DNA of 64,000 bases from Patescibacteria group bacterium (GTDB taxonomy: Bacteria > Patescibacteriota > Microgenomatia > UBA8517), in assembly GCA_035549555.1 (NCBI GenBank), contig DASZQR010000010.1, positions 744,001-808,000 on the forward strand, given 5' to 3'. The notes beneath the pieces are model-generated. The model worked only from the letters and a program-made list of their open reading frames with translations, was not told the DNA's origin and did not search any database. A program made the translations under genes and the position numbers. Of this stretch, positions 1 to 8,000 are shown one piece after another. The first letter of the stretch is position 1; each line of letters opens with the position of its first letter.

Positions 1-203
1 CTGGAATTGGTAAAACACAAGATCAGGTAAAGGCAGCGAAAAATGACGACAATATAAATATTTTAGTTCTTGCAAGCGACTTTACGACAGACGAAGAGGC
101 ACAAAACATGCTTAAAGTTTTTTTAGAAACAAAATTTGATAATTTACCTCGTCACGAAAGAAGGCTGGAAGAAATCAAGAATATAGAAGATAATAAATCA
201 TGA
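1..203 (+). CDS. rpiB: Ribose-5-phosphate isomerase B, C-terminal fragment
   Basis: The window opens inside this gene; the reading frame begins at base 3 and stops at TGA 201-203, giving about 66 residues. The visible part has the RpiB/LacAB C-terminal pattern: a strand ILVLASDF, an acidic stretch, then FLETKFDNLPRHERRLEEI, which matches the family's conserved FLxTxF..xRHxRR ending. RpiB interconverts ribose 5-phosphate and ribulose 5-phosphate in the cytosol. Its stop overlaps the start of the pgk-like gene (ATG 200), and rpe and transketolase lie downstream, so a pentose-phosphate role fits. The catalytic N-terminal part is outside the window. Confidence 0.85.
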   Translation, partial: GIGKTQDQVKAAKNDDNINILVLASDFTTDEEAQNMLKVFLETKFDNLPRHERRLEEIKNIEDNKS

Positions 204-1153
204 TCTCTCTTCCCAAGCTTTCTGATTTTAATTTAACAGGCAAACGCGTAATTGTTCGCGCTGATTTGGATATTTCCCCGGAAGATATAAATAATATTCG
301 TTTAACTTCGCTTTCTCAAACTCTCGATTATCTAAAAAATCAAAATGCATTAATTACAATTATTGGACATCGCGGCCGCCCACAAGGGCTTGATGAAAGC
401 TTAAGTCTAAAGCCTTTTGAACAATATTTTAAAAAATGGGAAGCAAGAGTTTTGGAAAATCTTCGTTTTGACGAAAGAGAAGAAAAAAATGACGAAAGCT
501 TTGCCAAAGAATTGTCAGCAGGTCAGGATTTTTATGTTAATGAAGCTTTTGGCGTAAGCCACCGCGAACACGCATCAATTGTCGGTTTACCGAAATTACT
601 TCCTCATGCAGCAGGCTTTAGGTTTGTTTCTGAAATAGAAAATCTTTCCAAAGTTTTAGAAAACCCGCAAAGACCATTAATTTTTATCATTAGCGGATTA
701 AAAGACGACAAGCTTTCATATATGGAAAGTTTTTTAAAATTATCAGATAAAATTTTAATTGGAGGAAGAATGCCGGATTATATTCACGATGACAGTCCTC
801 TTCGACATAATGAGAAAGTTGTTGTTGCCGACTTATTACCAGACAAAGAAGATATCACTATTCATTCAATTGAAAAGTTTGAAACTGAAATAATAAAATC
901 TAAAACAATAGTTGTAAGTGGCCCAATTGGAAAATTTGAAGAAGAAGGCCACAGGCAGGGGACTTCCCGAGTTTTCTTTAATGTTACAAATAGTAATTCA
1001 TTTAAAATTGCAGGAGGGGGGGATACAGAAACTGCAATTAATTTACTTAATCTAAAAGATAAATTTAATTGGATAAGTGTCGGCGGAGGAGCAATGCTAG
1101 AGTTTCTTGCCAAAGGCACTCTCCCTGGAATTGTTTCCCTTCTTGAAAAATAA
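200..1153 (+). CDS. pgk: Compact phosphoglycerate kinase
   Basis: Catalyses 1,3-bisphosphoglycerate + ADP to 3-phosphoglycerate + ATP. Family landmarks appear in order: KRVIVRADLD (usually RVDFNVP), GHRGRP (usually SHLGRP), LENLRFDEREEKND, YVNEAFGVSHREHAS, SGLKDDK (usually GAKVSDK), GPIGKFEEEG, then AGGGDTETA and VGGGAMLEFLAKGTLPGI at the C-terminus. At 317 aa it is about 75-90 residues shorter than usual PGKs; loops are lost in both domains. The usual Asn of the NVP motif is Asp and the usual Asp of VNDAFG is Glu. The start overlaps the rpiB stop by 4 bp. Identification is strong; full activity is assumed, given the altered substrate-loop residues. Confidence 0.9.
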   Translation: MISLPKLSDFNLTGKRVIVRADLDISPEDINNIRLTSLSQTLDYLKNQNALITIIGHRGRPQGLDESLSLKPFEQYFKKWEARVLENLRFDEREEKNDESFAKELSAGQDFYVNEAFGVSHREHASIVGLPKLLPHAAGFRFVSEIENLSKVLENPQRPLIFIISGLKDDKLSYMESFLKLSDKILIGGRMPDYIHDDSPLRHNEKVVVADLLPDKEDITIHSIEKFETEIIKSKTIVVSGPIGKFEEEGHRQGTSRVFFNVTNSNSFKIAGGGDTETAINLLNLKDKFNWISVGGGAMLEFLAKGTLPGIVSLLEK

Positions 1154-1156
1154 CTT

Positions 1157-1729
1157 ATGCCAAAGCGTTTTATAAATCCATCATTAGCTGACGTTACTGA
1201 AGATATCGCAGGCGCTGTTCCCTTAGAAATTATTCAGAAATGGATTACAAGTAATAAAACAAAAAAACTTCACGAAGATATTTTAAAAAATTATTTAGTT
1301 GAAGGAACCGTCGTTGCATCAGACTCCGCGGGCCTTAGTAAATTAAGTGAAGAATTAGATTTATTGGAAGTTATGAAAATAGTAAGTCATCCTAAAGATT
1401 TAGTTTATAAATACGGCAGCGAAATTGGAGGAGTTGGAATTGGAATATGGGCAGCAGACAATACAGAAATGTTTTATCCAAAATCTGTTTCGCCTAAATT
1501 AATTTATGAGAAAATGCAACAAGTCCAAAAAGAATTAGAAAATTTCTCACTTCACATCGGCATGGCGATTCACTACGGAAAATTTATTAAAATCGGTGGA
1601 GGTTTATTTGGTGATGAAGCAGATTTTGTTGAAGATTTGGCGGAAAATCATACTGAAGGAGGAGAAATAAAATTAACTAAATCCTTTTCTAAATTACTAA
1701 ATGACAAACATATATCCAATACCATTTAA
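1157..1729 (+). CDS. Nucleotidyl-cyclase-like protein A (class III cyclase fold, degenerate)
   Basis: 190 aa with no confident family name. The N-terminal half reads GTVVASDSAGLSKLSEE, like the metal-binding first strand of class III adenylate/guanylate cyclases. Near residues 130-175 it reads LHIGMAIHYGKFIKIGG, then GDEADFVEDLAENHTEGGEI, matching the cyclase succession of an IGI..G strand, a GdaVn.Aarl-like helix and a GEI strand. The usual catalytic Asn/Arg helix is not clear. The gene starts 3 bp after pgk and overlaps the next gene by 29 bp; that gene has the same apparent fold. A regulatory, possibly nucleotide-binding, role in the sugar-phosphate operon is inference. Confidence 0.5.
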   Translation: MPKRFINPSLADVTEDIAGAVPLEIIQKWITSNKTKKLHEDILKNYLVEGTVVASDSAGLSKLSEELDLLEVMKIVSHPKDLVYKYGSEIGGVGIGIWAADNTEMFYPKSVSPKLIYEKMQQVQKELENFSLHIGMAIHYGKFIKIGGGLFGDEADFVEDLAENHTEGGEIKLTKSFSKLLNDKHISNTI

Positions 1730-2261
1730 CAAAGACTTTTACGACGATTTGACTAAAAATTTATCAGATAAAAAAGTTTATGATGCAGTCTATAAAAAAT
1801 ATTCTTTTACAAAAACAGTTATTTTAGTCAAAATCCTTCACCCAAAAAGAAAATTTTTATTAGATGAATTAAGCGATTGGTTGCTTGCAAATTCATTAAT
1901 TGAAAAATTATTAGAATTTCATGAAGTCCAAAAAATTAAATCAAACGGAAGTTTAGGGATTTTTGTTACAGATAAAAATGAAGTAGCAATTAATTTTGCC
2001 AAAGATTTGCAGGATAATTTAAGTGACAATTTTAATATTAGTATTGGTTTATGTCGTGGCAATGTTTTATTATTTGATCTTCAAAAAGAAGGATGGGAAA
2101 TTGCCGGCGGACCGGTAAATGTCGCCAGTAAAATCGCAGAAGATAGTGGAGTTGTAAATAAAATTTTAATTGAAGAATCAGTTAAGCTGCCAAAAAATAT
2201 CAAAGGCGAAAATTTTAAATTTGAAATTTCTCATATTGAGATTTCAGGAGTTGCTATCTGA
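1701..2261 (+). CDS. Nucleotidyl-cyclase-like protein B (class III cyclase fold, degenerate)
   Basis: 186 aa. The C-terminal two-thirds look like a class III cyclase core: KSNGSLGIFVTDKNEVAINF aligns with the family's iKtiGDg..avF strand-loop, ISIGLCRGNVLLFDL with the next strand pair, and IAGGPVNVASKIAEDSG followed by ILIEES with the GdaVNvAaRle..a..G.i.vs helix-strand. Clear metal-binding Asp pairs are missing, so catalysis is doubtful. It overlaps protein A by 29 bp in another frame, so the two are probably translated together and could pair, since class III cyclases work as dimers. The pairing is inference. Confidence 0.5.
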   Translation: MTNIYPIPFNKDFYDDLTKNLSDKKVYDAVYKKYSFTKTVILVKILHPKRKFLLDELSDWLLANSLIEKLLEFHEVQKIKSNGSLGIFVTDKNEVAINFAKDLQDNLSDNFNISIGLCRGNVLLFDLQKEGWEIAGGPVNVASKIAEDSGVVNKILIEESVKLPKNIKGENFKFEISHIEISGVAI

Positions 2262-2762
2262 AAGTTTCATTCTCTCTATAACTTGTTCTGGAAAAATAGG
2301 AACTCTTGCCTGTGCTAGGTCTATTATTTTCATAAGCTCGGTAAAATTTTTAGCATTTAAATCTTTTAGTCTCTCTAGAGAAACCTCATTTATATCTAAC
2401 CTCTCCAATTCTTCTCTTTGCATACGAGACATGAATATGGCCGACATTCCAATCATAAATTTAAAATCCATTTCTAATATAGAAAGTTGTGAACTTCTAG
2501 CTTCTGCAAAGAAAGCGTCTGCGCTAGACTTTATACTGTTAATATCTTCATCTCTAAAACCAGATTTTTGAACTAACTCTTTATATTCTTTACCATCTGC
2601 AAATAGTGAATTGGAATTCGCTTGTGTTAAACTTCTCCTAAAACTAATGATAAACTTTAAACAATCTCCACCAGCCTCAGTAATTGCACCATTTTTTATA
2701 AGTTCCGTTATAAATCTCTCGTCTTCTTGTCTTAGCATTTCATTAGCTCTTTGTTCTGACAT
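2244..2762 (-). CDS. Hypothetical protein, helical
   Basis: 172 aa, unrecognised. It is rich in Glu, Arg, Leu and Ser and looks all-helical, with no signal peptide or membrane segment. It converges on the cyclase-like B gene with an 18 bp tail-to-tail overlap and diverges from gap across 38 bp. It is a single-gene unit on the strand opposite to the glycolytic operon. Gene status rests on the long open frame and normal composition. Confidence 0.6.
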   Translation of the reverse strand: MSEQRANEMLRQEDERFITELIKNGAITEAGGDCLKFIISFRRSLTQANSNSLFADGKEYKELVQKSGFRDEDINSIKSSADAFFAEARSSQLSILEMDFKFMIGMSAIFMSRMQREELERLDINEVSLERLKDLNAKNFTELMKIIDLAQARVPIFPEQVIERMKLSDSNS

Positions 2763-2800
2763 ATTTTTTTATTAAAAAAATTATAGTATAGTGAATACAA

Positions 2801-3907
2801 ATGGTCAAAGTTGGCATAAATGGTTTTGGTAGAATTGGGCGTTTAGCTTTTAGAATTGGTTTATTAAAGCACACTGGCGAAATCGAATTTGCAGCAATTA
2901 ATACTTCAGGCAGCATGCCGACAGCAAGTTGGGCACATCTTGTAAATTACGACACAACATATAGGAAATTTGCAAAAGAAATTAAATCTGAGGAATTAAA
3001 AGATCCAAAAGAAGCAACAGATGAAAATCCCCAAATTGGAAATCTAATTGTTGATGGTGTAAAAATTCCAGTTCTTGCTCAAAAAGATCCCGAAAAACTT
3101 CCTTGGAGCAAATACGGAGTTGACGTTGTAATTGAATCTACTGGCCATTTTACAGATGCAGAAGGCGCCGCAAAGCACGCCAAAGGTGGCGCAAAGCGCG
3201 TAATTATTTCAGCCCCTCCGAAGGGGAGTAATGTTAACACTTATGTAATTGGGGTTAATGAATATGACGGTAAATCACAAGTTGTTTCAAATGCCAGCTG
3301 TACTACAAATTGTATTGCTCCAGTTGCAGCAGTAATGCATGCAAAATTTGGAATTGAAAAAGCTGCAATGACAACAGCCCACGCATATACAGATGACCAA
3401 GTTTTGGAAGATGGATCTCATTCAGATTTGCGCCGCGCGCGCGCTGCTGCAGTTAATATTGTGCCCACAACTACAGGAGCAGCAATTTCAACAACTGAAA
3501 CCATTCCCGATCTAAAAGGTTTATTTGACGGCCGTGCTTTAAGAGTCCCAGTTGTCACAGGATCCATTACAGATTTTGCAATTATTACCAAAAAAGTTAC
3601 TTCTATAGAAGAAGTTAATCAGGCATTTATCGACGCTTCGGAAAATGCGTTATACAAGGGCATTCTTGCAGTAAGTAACGAGCCTTTAGTTTCATCAGAT
3701 ATTATTGGCAGAAGCGAATCAGCAATTGTTGATTTAGGATTAACGCAGGTTATTGGCGGCAATTTAGTTAAAGTTTTTGCCTGGTATGATAACGAATGGG
3801 GTTATACAAATCGCCTCGTTGAGCAAGTAGTCCGTGTTAGCAGAAGTTTAAATAGTAACACGGCTCCAACTGATCCAATAACTCTAAGTTTCACTCCTCA
3901 AAAATAA
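2801..3907 (+). CDS. gap: Glyceraldehyde-3-phosphate dehydrogenase, type I
   Basis: Oxidises glyceraldehyde 3-phosphate to 1,3-bisphosphoglycerate with NAD(P)+ and phosphate. The N-terminal Rossmann motif is VKVGINGFGRIGRLAFR; the active site is SNASCTTNCIAPV, with catalytic Cys; the catalytic His lies in TTAHAYT; the C-terminus carries WYDNEWGYTNRLV. At 368 aa it is 30-35 residues longer than usual; an insertion lies around residues 55-85. TATAGT at 2787-2792 sits 8 bp before the ATG, so a very short or absent leader is likely. It heads the plus-strand run to 9935. Confidence 0.97.
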   Translation: MVKVGINGFGRIGRLAFRIGLLKHTGEIEFAAINTSGSMPTASWAHLVNYDTTYRKFAKEIKSEELKDPKEATDENPQIGNLIVDGVKIPVLAQKDPEKLPWSKYGVDVVIESTGHFTDAEGAAKHAKGGAKRVIISAPPKGSNVNTYVIGVNEYDGKSQVVSNASCTTNCIAPVAAVMHAKFGIEKAAMTTAHAYTDDQVLEDGSHSDLRRARAAAVNIVPTTTGAAISTTETIPDLKGLFDGRALRVPVVTGSITDFAIITKKVTSIEEVNQAFIDASENALYKGILAVSNEPLVSSDIIGRSESAIVDLGLTQVIGGNLVKVFAWYDNEWGYTNRLVEQVVRVSRSLNSNTAPTDPITLSFTPQK

Positions 3908-3930
3908 TCTCTTCGTGCTAAAATGAATTT

Positions 3931-4569
3931 ATGAAGATCATTCCTGCCATTTTAACTGATGACATTAGCGAATTAACGTCCCTTGAAAATAAAGCTGAAG
4001 GCATTGTTGATCGAATTCAAATTGATGTTATTGATAATAAATTTGCCAACAATTCCACAGTTGATCCAGCAGTTTTAAAAAATATAACAACTGTTTTAAA
4101 TTTGGATTTTCATTTAATGGTCAAAGATCCAGTTGAATGGGTAGAGCATTGTGTGCCAAATAGCGCCAATAGAATGATTGGCCAAATTGAATTTATGCAA
4201 AATCAAATGGAATTTGTCGATAAAGTAAAGGCAACGACCACAGAAGCTGGTCTCGCAATTGATTTGGATACACCAATTGAAAAAGTGAGTCAAAATGTTT
4301 TACCCAAATTAGATGTCTTGCTTTTAATGAGTGTTAAAGCTGGTTTTGGCGGTCAGGAATTTGATCTTTCAGTTTTTGACAAAATAAAAGCAGCTAATGA
4401 ATTACGACACAAACTAAATTTAAATTTTAAATTATTGGTTGATGGCGGAGTAACAGTTGAATTAGTTCACGAAATGGAAAGTTTGGGAGTTGATGAAGTT
4501 GCAGTCGGAAAAAGAATATTTGAACCAAGTCTTGTAGATAATCTAAAATTATTCAATGGTCAAAATTAA
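3931..4569 (+). CDS. rpe: Ribulose-phosphate 3-epimerase-like protein
   Basis: TIM-barrel protein of 212 aa, the usual family length. Motifs: IPAILTDD, IQIDVIDNKFANNSTV (family H-x-D-V-M-D-x-x-F-V), DFHLMVKDP, LDVLLLMSVKAGFGGQEF (family VNPGFGGQ) and LLVDGGV. The first metal-ligand His of the family is Gln here (QID), while the Asp of that motif, the His of FHLM and the Asp of VDGG remain. The usual FHPEA is changed to GQIEF. Context beside rpiB and transketolase supports pentose-phosphate epimerase function. TAAAAT at 3919-3924 ends 6 bp before the ATG. Confidence 0.8.
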   Translation: MKIIPAILTDDISELTSLENKAEGIVDRIQIDVIDNKFANNSTVDPAVLKNITTVLNLDFHLMVKDPVEWVEHCVPNSANRMIGQIEFMQNQMEFVDKVKATTTEAGLAIDLDTPIEKVSQNVLPKLDVLLLMSVKAGFGGQEFDLSVFDKIKAANELRHKLNLNFKLLVDGGVTVELVHEMESLGVDEVAVGKRIFEPSLVDNLKLFNGQN

Positions 4570-5158
4570 ACACATCTCTTATTTTGGTTTTGCAGACACA
4601 GCGCCGTCCGACCCGTTGTACAAAGAAGCTTACGAATGTGCAAAATTTTTAGCGCAAAAAGGATTTGTCACAATAAACGGCGGCGGTCCGGGAACTATGC
4701 GTGCTGTTTCTGAAGGCGCTAAAGCTGGCGGCGGGACAACAATTGGAGTTACTTTTTATCCAAAAGATATTACAAATTTTGAAGGACGCGACCCGAATAA
4801 TCCAATTGATCAGGAAGTTGTCACTAAAAATTATCTTGAGCGAACACTTAAACTTCTTGAATTAGGAGATTTGTATGTTATTTTCGCAGGGGGAACAGGA
4901 ACAATTTCAGAATTTGGAATGGCTTGGGGATTAGCAAAACTTTATTATGGTCATCACAAACCTTTAATTTTGTATGGAAAATTCTGGAAAGCAATCATTG
5001 ATTCATTTATTAATAATATGAGAATTCGTCCTGAAGATTTAAAAGTTTATAAAATTGTAGAAACTCCGGAAAAGGCATATGAAGAAATTCTAACTTTTGA
5101 AAGGTTAATTAAAGATAAAGAAAACGCAAATAGCAACGAAAAAGCTTTCGAGCTATAA
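4556..5158 (+). CDS. LOG-family-like Rossmann nucleotide-binding protein
   Basis: 200 aa. It carries GGGPGTMRAVSEGAKAGGG, the LOG/TIGR00725-type phosphate-binding loop, and FAGGTGTISEFGMAW, which corresponds to the family's PGGxGTxEE motif but with Ala for Pro and a single Glu. LOG enzymes release cytokinin-type bases from nucleotide monophosphates, and bacterial members are often phosphoribohydrolases; activity here is not assured because of the altered motif. It overlaps rpe by 14 bp and precedes transketolase by 13 bp. Confidence 0.75.
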   Translation: MVKIKHISYFGFADTAPSDPLYKEAYECAKFLAQKGFVTINGGGPGTMRAVSEGAKAGGGTTIGVTFYPKDITNFEGRDPNNPIDQEVVTKNYLERTLKLLELGDLYVIFAGGTGTISEFGMAWGLAKLYYGHHKPLILYGKFWKAIIDSFINNMRIRPEDLKVYKIVETPEKAYEEILTFERLIKDKENANSNEKAFEL

Positions 5159-5171
5159 AAGATCTACTGCC

Positions 5172-6014
5172 ATGGATTTAGAATTAGCTGCCAACCAAAT
5201 AAGAATTGATATTATCACTATGCTTGAGCGCGCCGGTTCTGGTCATCCCGGCGGCGCTCTTGGAATGGCAGATATTTTTGCAAGTCTTTATTTTAGTATT
5301 TTAAATCACGATCCAAGTAATCCTGATTGGGAAGAACGCGACAGATTAATTTTAAGCAATGGCCATATCGTACCTGTGCGTTATGCAGCCATGGCAGAAA
5401 GTGGTTATTTTGACGTTAAAGAATTAAAAACACTTCGCAAATTAAATTCTAGATTGCAAGGTCATCCGGAACGCGGTAAATTGCCAGGTTTAGAAACAAC
5501 TTCTGGCCCATTAGGTTCTGGTTTGGGCCAAGCTGCTGGGATTGCTCTTGGTGCGAAATTAGATAATAAAAGATTTAGAGTTTATTGTGTCATGTCTGAC
5601 GGGGAGCAGGATGAAGGAAATACTTGGGAGGCAGTTTTATTTGCAGTCAAATACAAATTAGGAAATTTAACTGCAATTATTGATAGAAATAAAATTCAAT
5701 TAAGTGGTAACACAGAAGAGATAATGCCCATTAATTTTTTAGTTGATAAATATAAATCTTTTCATTGGAATGTTGAAGAAATTGATGGGTCTAATTTCAA
5801 AGAAATTGCGACTGCTATTAAAAAGGCAAAAGATATTTATGATAGACCAACAGTAATTATTGCAAATACTATTCCAGGTAAAGGAGTTAGCTTTATGGAA
5901 AATAAATATGTATGGCATGGCAAAGCTCCAAATAAAGAAGAGGCAAAATTGGCATTAAAGGAATTAGAAAAAACGCGTGATGAAATTAAAGAAAGGATAA
6001 AAGAAAATGATTAA
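5172..6014 (+). CDS. Transketolase, N-terminal (thiamine diphosphate) subunit
   Basis: 280 aa. This is the Pyr/PP split form of transketolase, in which the N-terminal half is its own gene. Visible motifs are SGHPGGALGMADI, SNGHIVP, QGHPE...GLETTSGPLGSGLGQAAGIALG, and the ThDP/Mg site SDGEQDEGNTWEA...IIDRNKIQLSG. It moves two-carbon units between ketose and aldose phosphates with the next gene's product. The two overlap by 8 bp, so translation is probably coupled. Split transketolases are common in archaea and CPR. Confidence 0.95.
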   Translation: MDLELAANQIRIDIITMLERAGSGHPGGALGMADIFASLYFSILNHDPSNPDWEERDRLILSNGHIVPVRYAAMAESGYFDVKELKTLRKLNSRLQGHPERGKLPGLETTSGPLGSGLGQAAGIALGAKLDNKRFRVYCVMSDGEQDEGNTWEAVLFAVKYKLGNLTAIIDRNKIQLSGNTEEIMPINFLVDKYKSFHWNVEEIDGSNFKEIATAIKKAKDIYDRPTVIIANTIPGKGVSFMENKYVWHGKAPNKEEAKLALKELEKTRDEIKERIKEND

Positions 6015-6999
6015 TCCCAAACAAAATCTTTCAGAAAATATTTTCAAAAAAAATATTGAACAAGCTTCCACTCGTATTGGTTTTGGCGAAGGATTATTAA
6101 TTGCAGGAGAAAAAAATATAAATGTTGTTGCCTTATCTGCAGATCTTGAAGAGTCCGTTCATGTAAATTTATTTAAAGAAAAATTCCCGCAACGTTTTTT
6201 TGAAACCGGTGTTGCCGAACAGGCAATGATAACAGTTTCATCAGGTCTTGCAAATTACGGTAAAATTCCTTTTGCAGCAAGTTATTCTGTATTTTCTCCA
6301 GGTCGCACCTGGGAACAAATTCGTACCACTATTTGTATTAACAATGTTCCAGTAAAAATTATCGGCAGTCATACAGGATTAACTGTTGGCCCAGACGGTG
6401 CAACTCACCAAATGCTTGAGGATTTTGCTTTAATGAGAAGTCTTCCCAATATGATTGTAATTTCTCCTTGTGACGCCGAAGAAGCCAAAAAAGCAACGCT
6501 TGAAATTGCCAAAAATAATAAACCAAGCTATCTTAGATTAACTCGCGCCAGTACTCCTGTTTTTACAACTGATAGAACCCCATTTAATATTGGTAAAGCT
6601 GAAACTTTTTGGGAAAGCAAAAATCCATTAGTTGCAATAATTGCAACAGGTCCATTAGTTTATGAAAGTTTACTTGCCGCTAAAGGGTTGCAAAATAGAA
6701 TGGATGTTTTAGTTATAAATTGTCACACGATAAAACCTCTTGATGAATTAGCAATAATTAGAGCCGCCAAAACTTGTGGGGCAATTATTACAGTAGAGGA
6801 CCATCAAATTAATGGAGGACTCGGCTCTGCAGTTGCTGAGTGTTTATCAAAAAATTTCCCAACTCCAATTGAAATGGTTGCAGTTGAAGACAAATTTGGA
6901 GAAAGTGGAAGTCCAGATGAATTATTAGAAAAATATAATTTAACTAAAGAAAATATAATTGAAAAAGTTAAAAAAGTTATCGCGCGCAAAAACTCCTGA
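6007..6999 (+). CDS. Transketolase, C-terminal subunit
   Basis: 330 aa, the partner of the preceding gene. It contains the pyrimidine-binding domain (VALSADLEESVHVNLFKEKF, FETGVAEQAMITVSSGLA with the catalytic-type Glu, and the YSVFSPGRTWEQIR stretch) and the transketolase C-terminal domain (GSHTGLTVGPDGATHQ, ITVEDHQINGGLGSAVAE). It begins inside the end of the N-terminal subunit gene. Together they link the pentose phosphates made by RpiB and Rpe to glyceraldehyde 3-phosphate and fructose 6-phosphate. Confidence 0.95.
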   Translation: MINPKQNLSENIFKKNIEQASTRIGFGEGLLIAGEKNINVVALSADLEESVHVNLFKEKFPQRFFETGVAEQAMITVSSGLANYGKIPFAASYSVFSPGRTWEQIRTTICINNVPVKIIGSHTGLTVGPDGATHQMLEDFALMRSLPNMIVISPCDAEEAKKATLEIAKNNKPSYLRLTRASTPVFTTDRTPFNIGKAETFWESKNPLVAIIATGPLVYESLLAAKGLQNRMDVLVINCHTIKPLDELAIIRAAKTCGAIITVEDHQINGGLGSAVAECLSKNFPTPIEMVAVEDKFGESGSPDELLEKYNLTKENIIEKVKKVIARKNS

Positions 7000-7016
7000 C
7001 GTGTTATAGTTAATTT

Positions 7017-8000
7017 ATGGACGAATTAGAAAATTTAGCCAAAGCCTTGGTCACAAAAGGAAAAGGTATTTTGGCAGCTGATGAATCTTTCCCGACAATT
7101 GAAAAAAGATTTACTGCAGTCGGAATAAGCTCAACCCAAGAAGCAAGGCGCGCTTATCGCGAAATGCTTTTTACAACTCAAGGCATTGAAAATTTTATAA
7201 GCGGTGTGATAATGTTTGATGAAACTTCAAGAGATAAAACATCAACCGGAGAAAACTTTACAGATGTTTTAATTAAAAAAGGAATTATCCCAGGAATAAA
7301 AGTTGATCAGGGTATGGAAGACATGGCAGGCTATCCGGGAGATAAATTAACAGACGGTTTAACAGGTCTAAAAGAAAGATTGGTAGATTACAAAGAATTA
7401 AAACTACAATTTACCAAATGGCGTGCAGCTTTTTCTATTTCCGAAGTCAATCCTTCAATTCAATGTGTTGAAGAAAATGCCAATCGTCTGGCTGAGTATG
7501 CATCCATCGCACAAAGCTCAGGTTTTGTCCCAATAGTTGAGCCAGAAGTTTTAATGGACGGAAGTCACACTATTGATAAATGCTATGAAGTGACTCGTAG
7601 TGTTTTGCGAATTGTTTTTATGAAACTAAAAGACAAAAATGTAAATTTTAGAGCAATGCTCCTCAAGCCAAATATGGTTCTTCCTGGAAGTGGATCGGGC
7701 ACTGCAACTTCAGAAACTGTTGCCCAAAAAACCATTGAAGTTCTTAAAGATTGTGTACCTCAAGAAATTCCAGGTATTGTCTTTTTATCTGGTGGTCAGT
7801 CTGAAGAAGAAGCTGCAAATAATTTAAGAGAAATGAATAAAAGAGATGACGTTCCTTGGGAATTATCTTTCTCTTTTGGAAGAGCTCTTCAAAATTCAGC
7901 TTTAGAAATTTGGAAAGGAAATCCTACAATGGTTAAAGATGCTCAAGATAAATTTTTAGAAGTTGCTAAGGTAAATTCTAACGCTCGAAATGGCAAATAA
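7017..8000 (+). CDS. Fructose-bisphosphate aldolase, class I
   Basis: Cleaves fructose 1,6-bisphosphate to dihydroxyacetone phosphate and glyceraldehyde 3-phosphate through a Schiff-base Lys, with no metal. At 327 aa it belongs to the eukaryote-like class I family: GKGILAADESFPTIEKRF at the N-terminus, KWRAAFSI, IVEPEVLMDGSH, AMLLKPNMVLPGSGSGT (the Lys of LLKPNM is the Schiff-base residue), and FLSGGQSEEEA plus SFSFGRALQ phosphate-site motifs. TATAGT at 7005-7010 ends 6 bp before the ATG, which suggests an internal promoter giving a leaderless transcript. Confidence 0.96.
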   Translation: MDELENLAKALVTKGKGILAADESFPTIEKRFTAVGISSTQEARRAYREMLFTTQGIENFISGVIMFDETSRDKTSTGENFTDVLIKKGIIPGIKVDQGMEDMAGYPGDKLTDGLTGLKERLVDYKELKLQFTKWRAAFSISEVNPSIQCVEENANRLAEYASIAQSSGFVPIVEPEVLMDGSHTIDKCYEVTRSVLRIVFMKLKDKNVNFRAMLLKPNMVLPGSGSGTATSETVAQKTIEVLKDCVPQEIPGIVFLSGGQSEEEAANNLREMNKRDDVPWELSFSFGRALQNSALEIWKGNPTMVKDAQDKFLEVAKVNSNARNGK

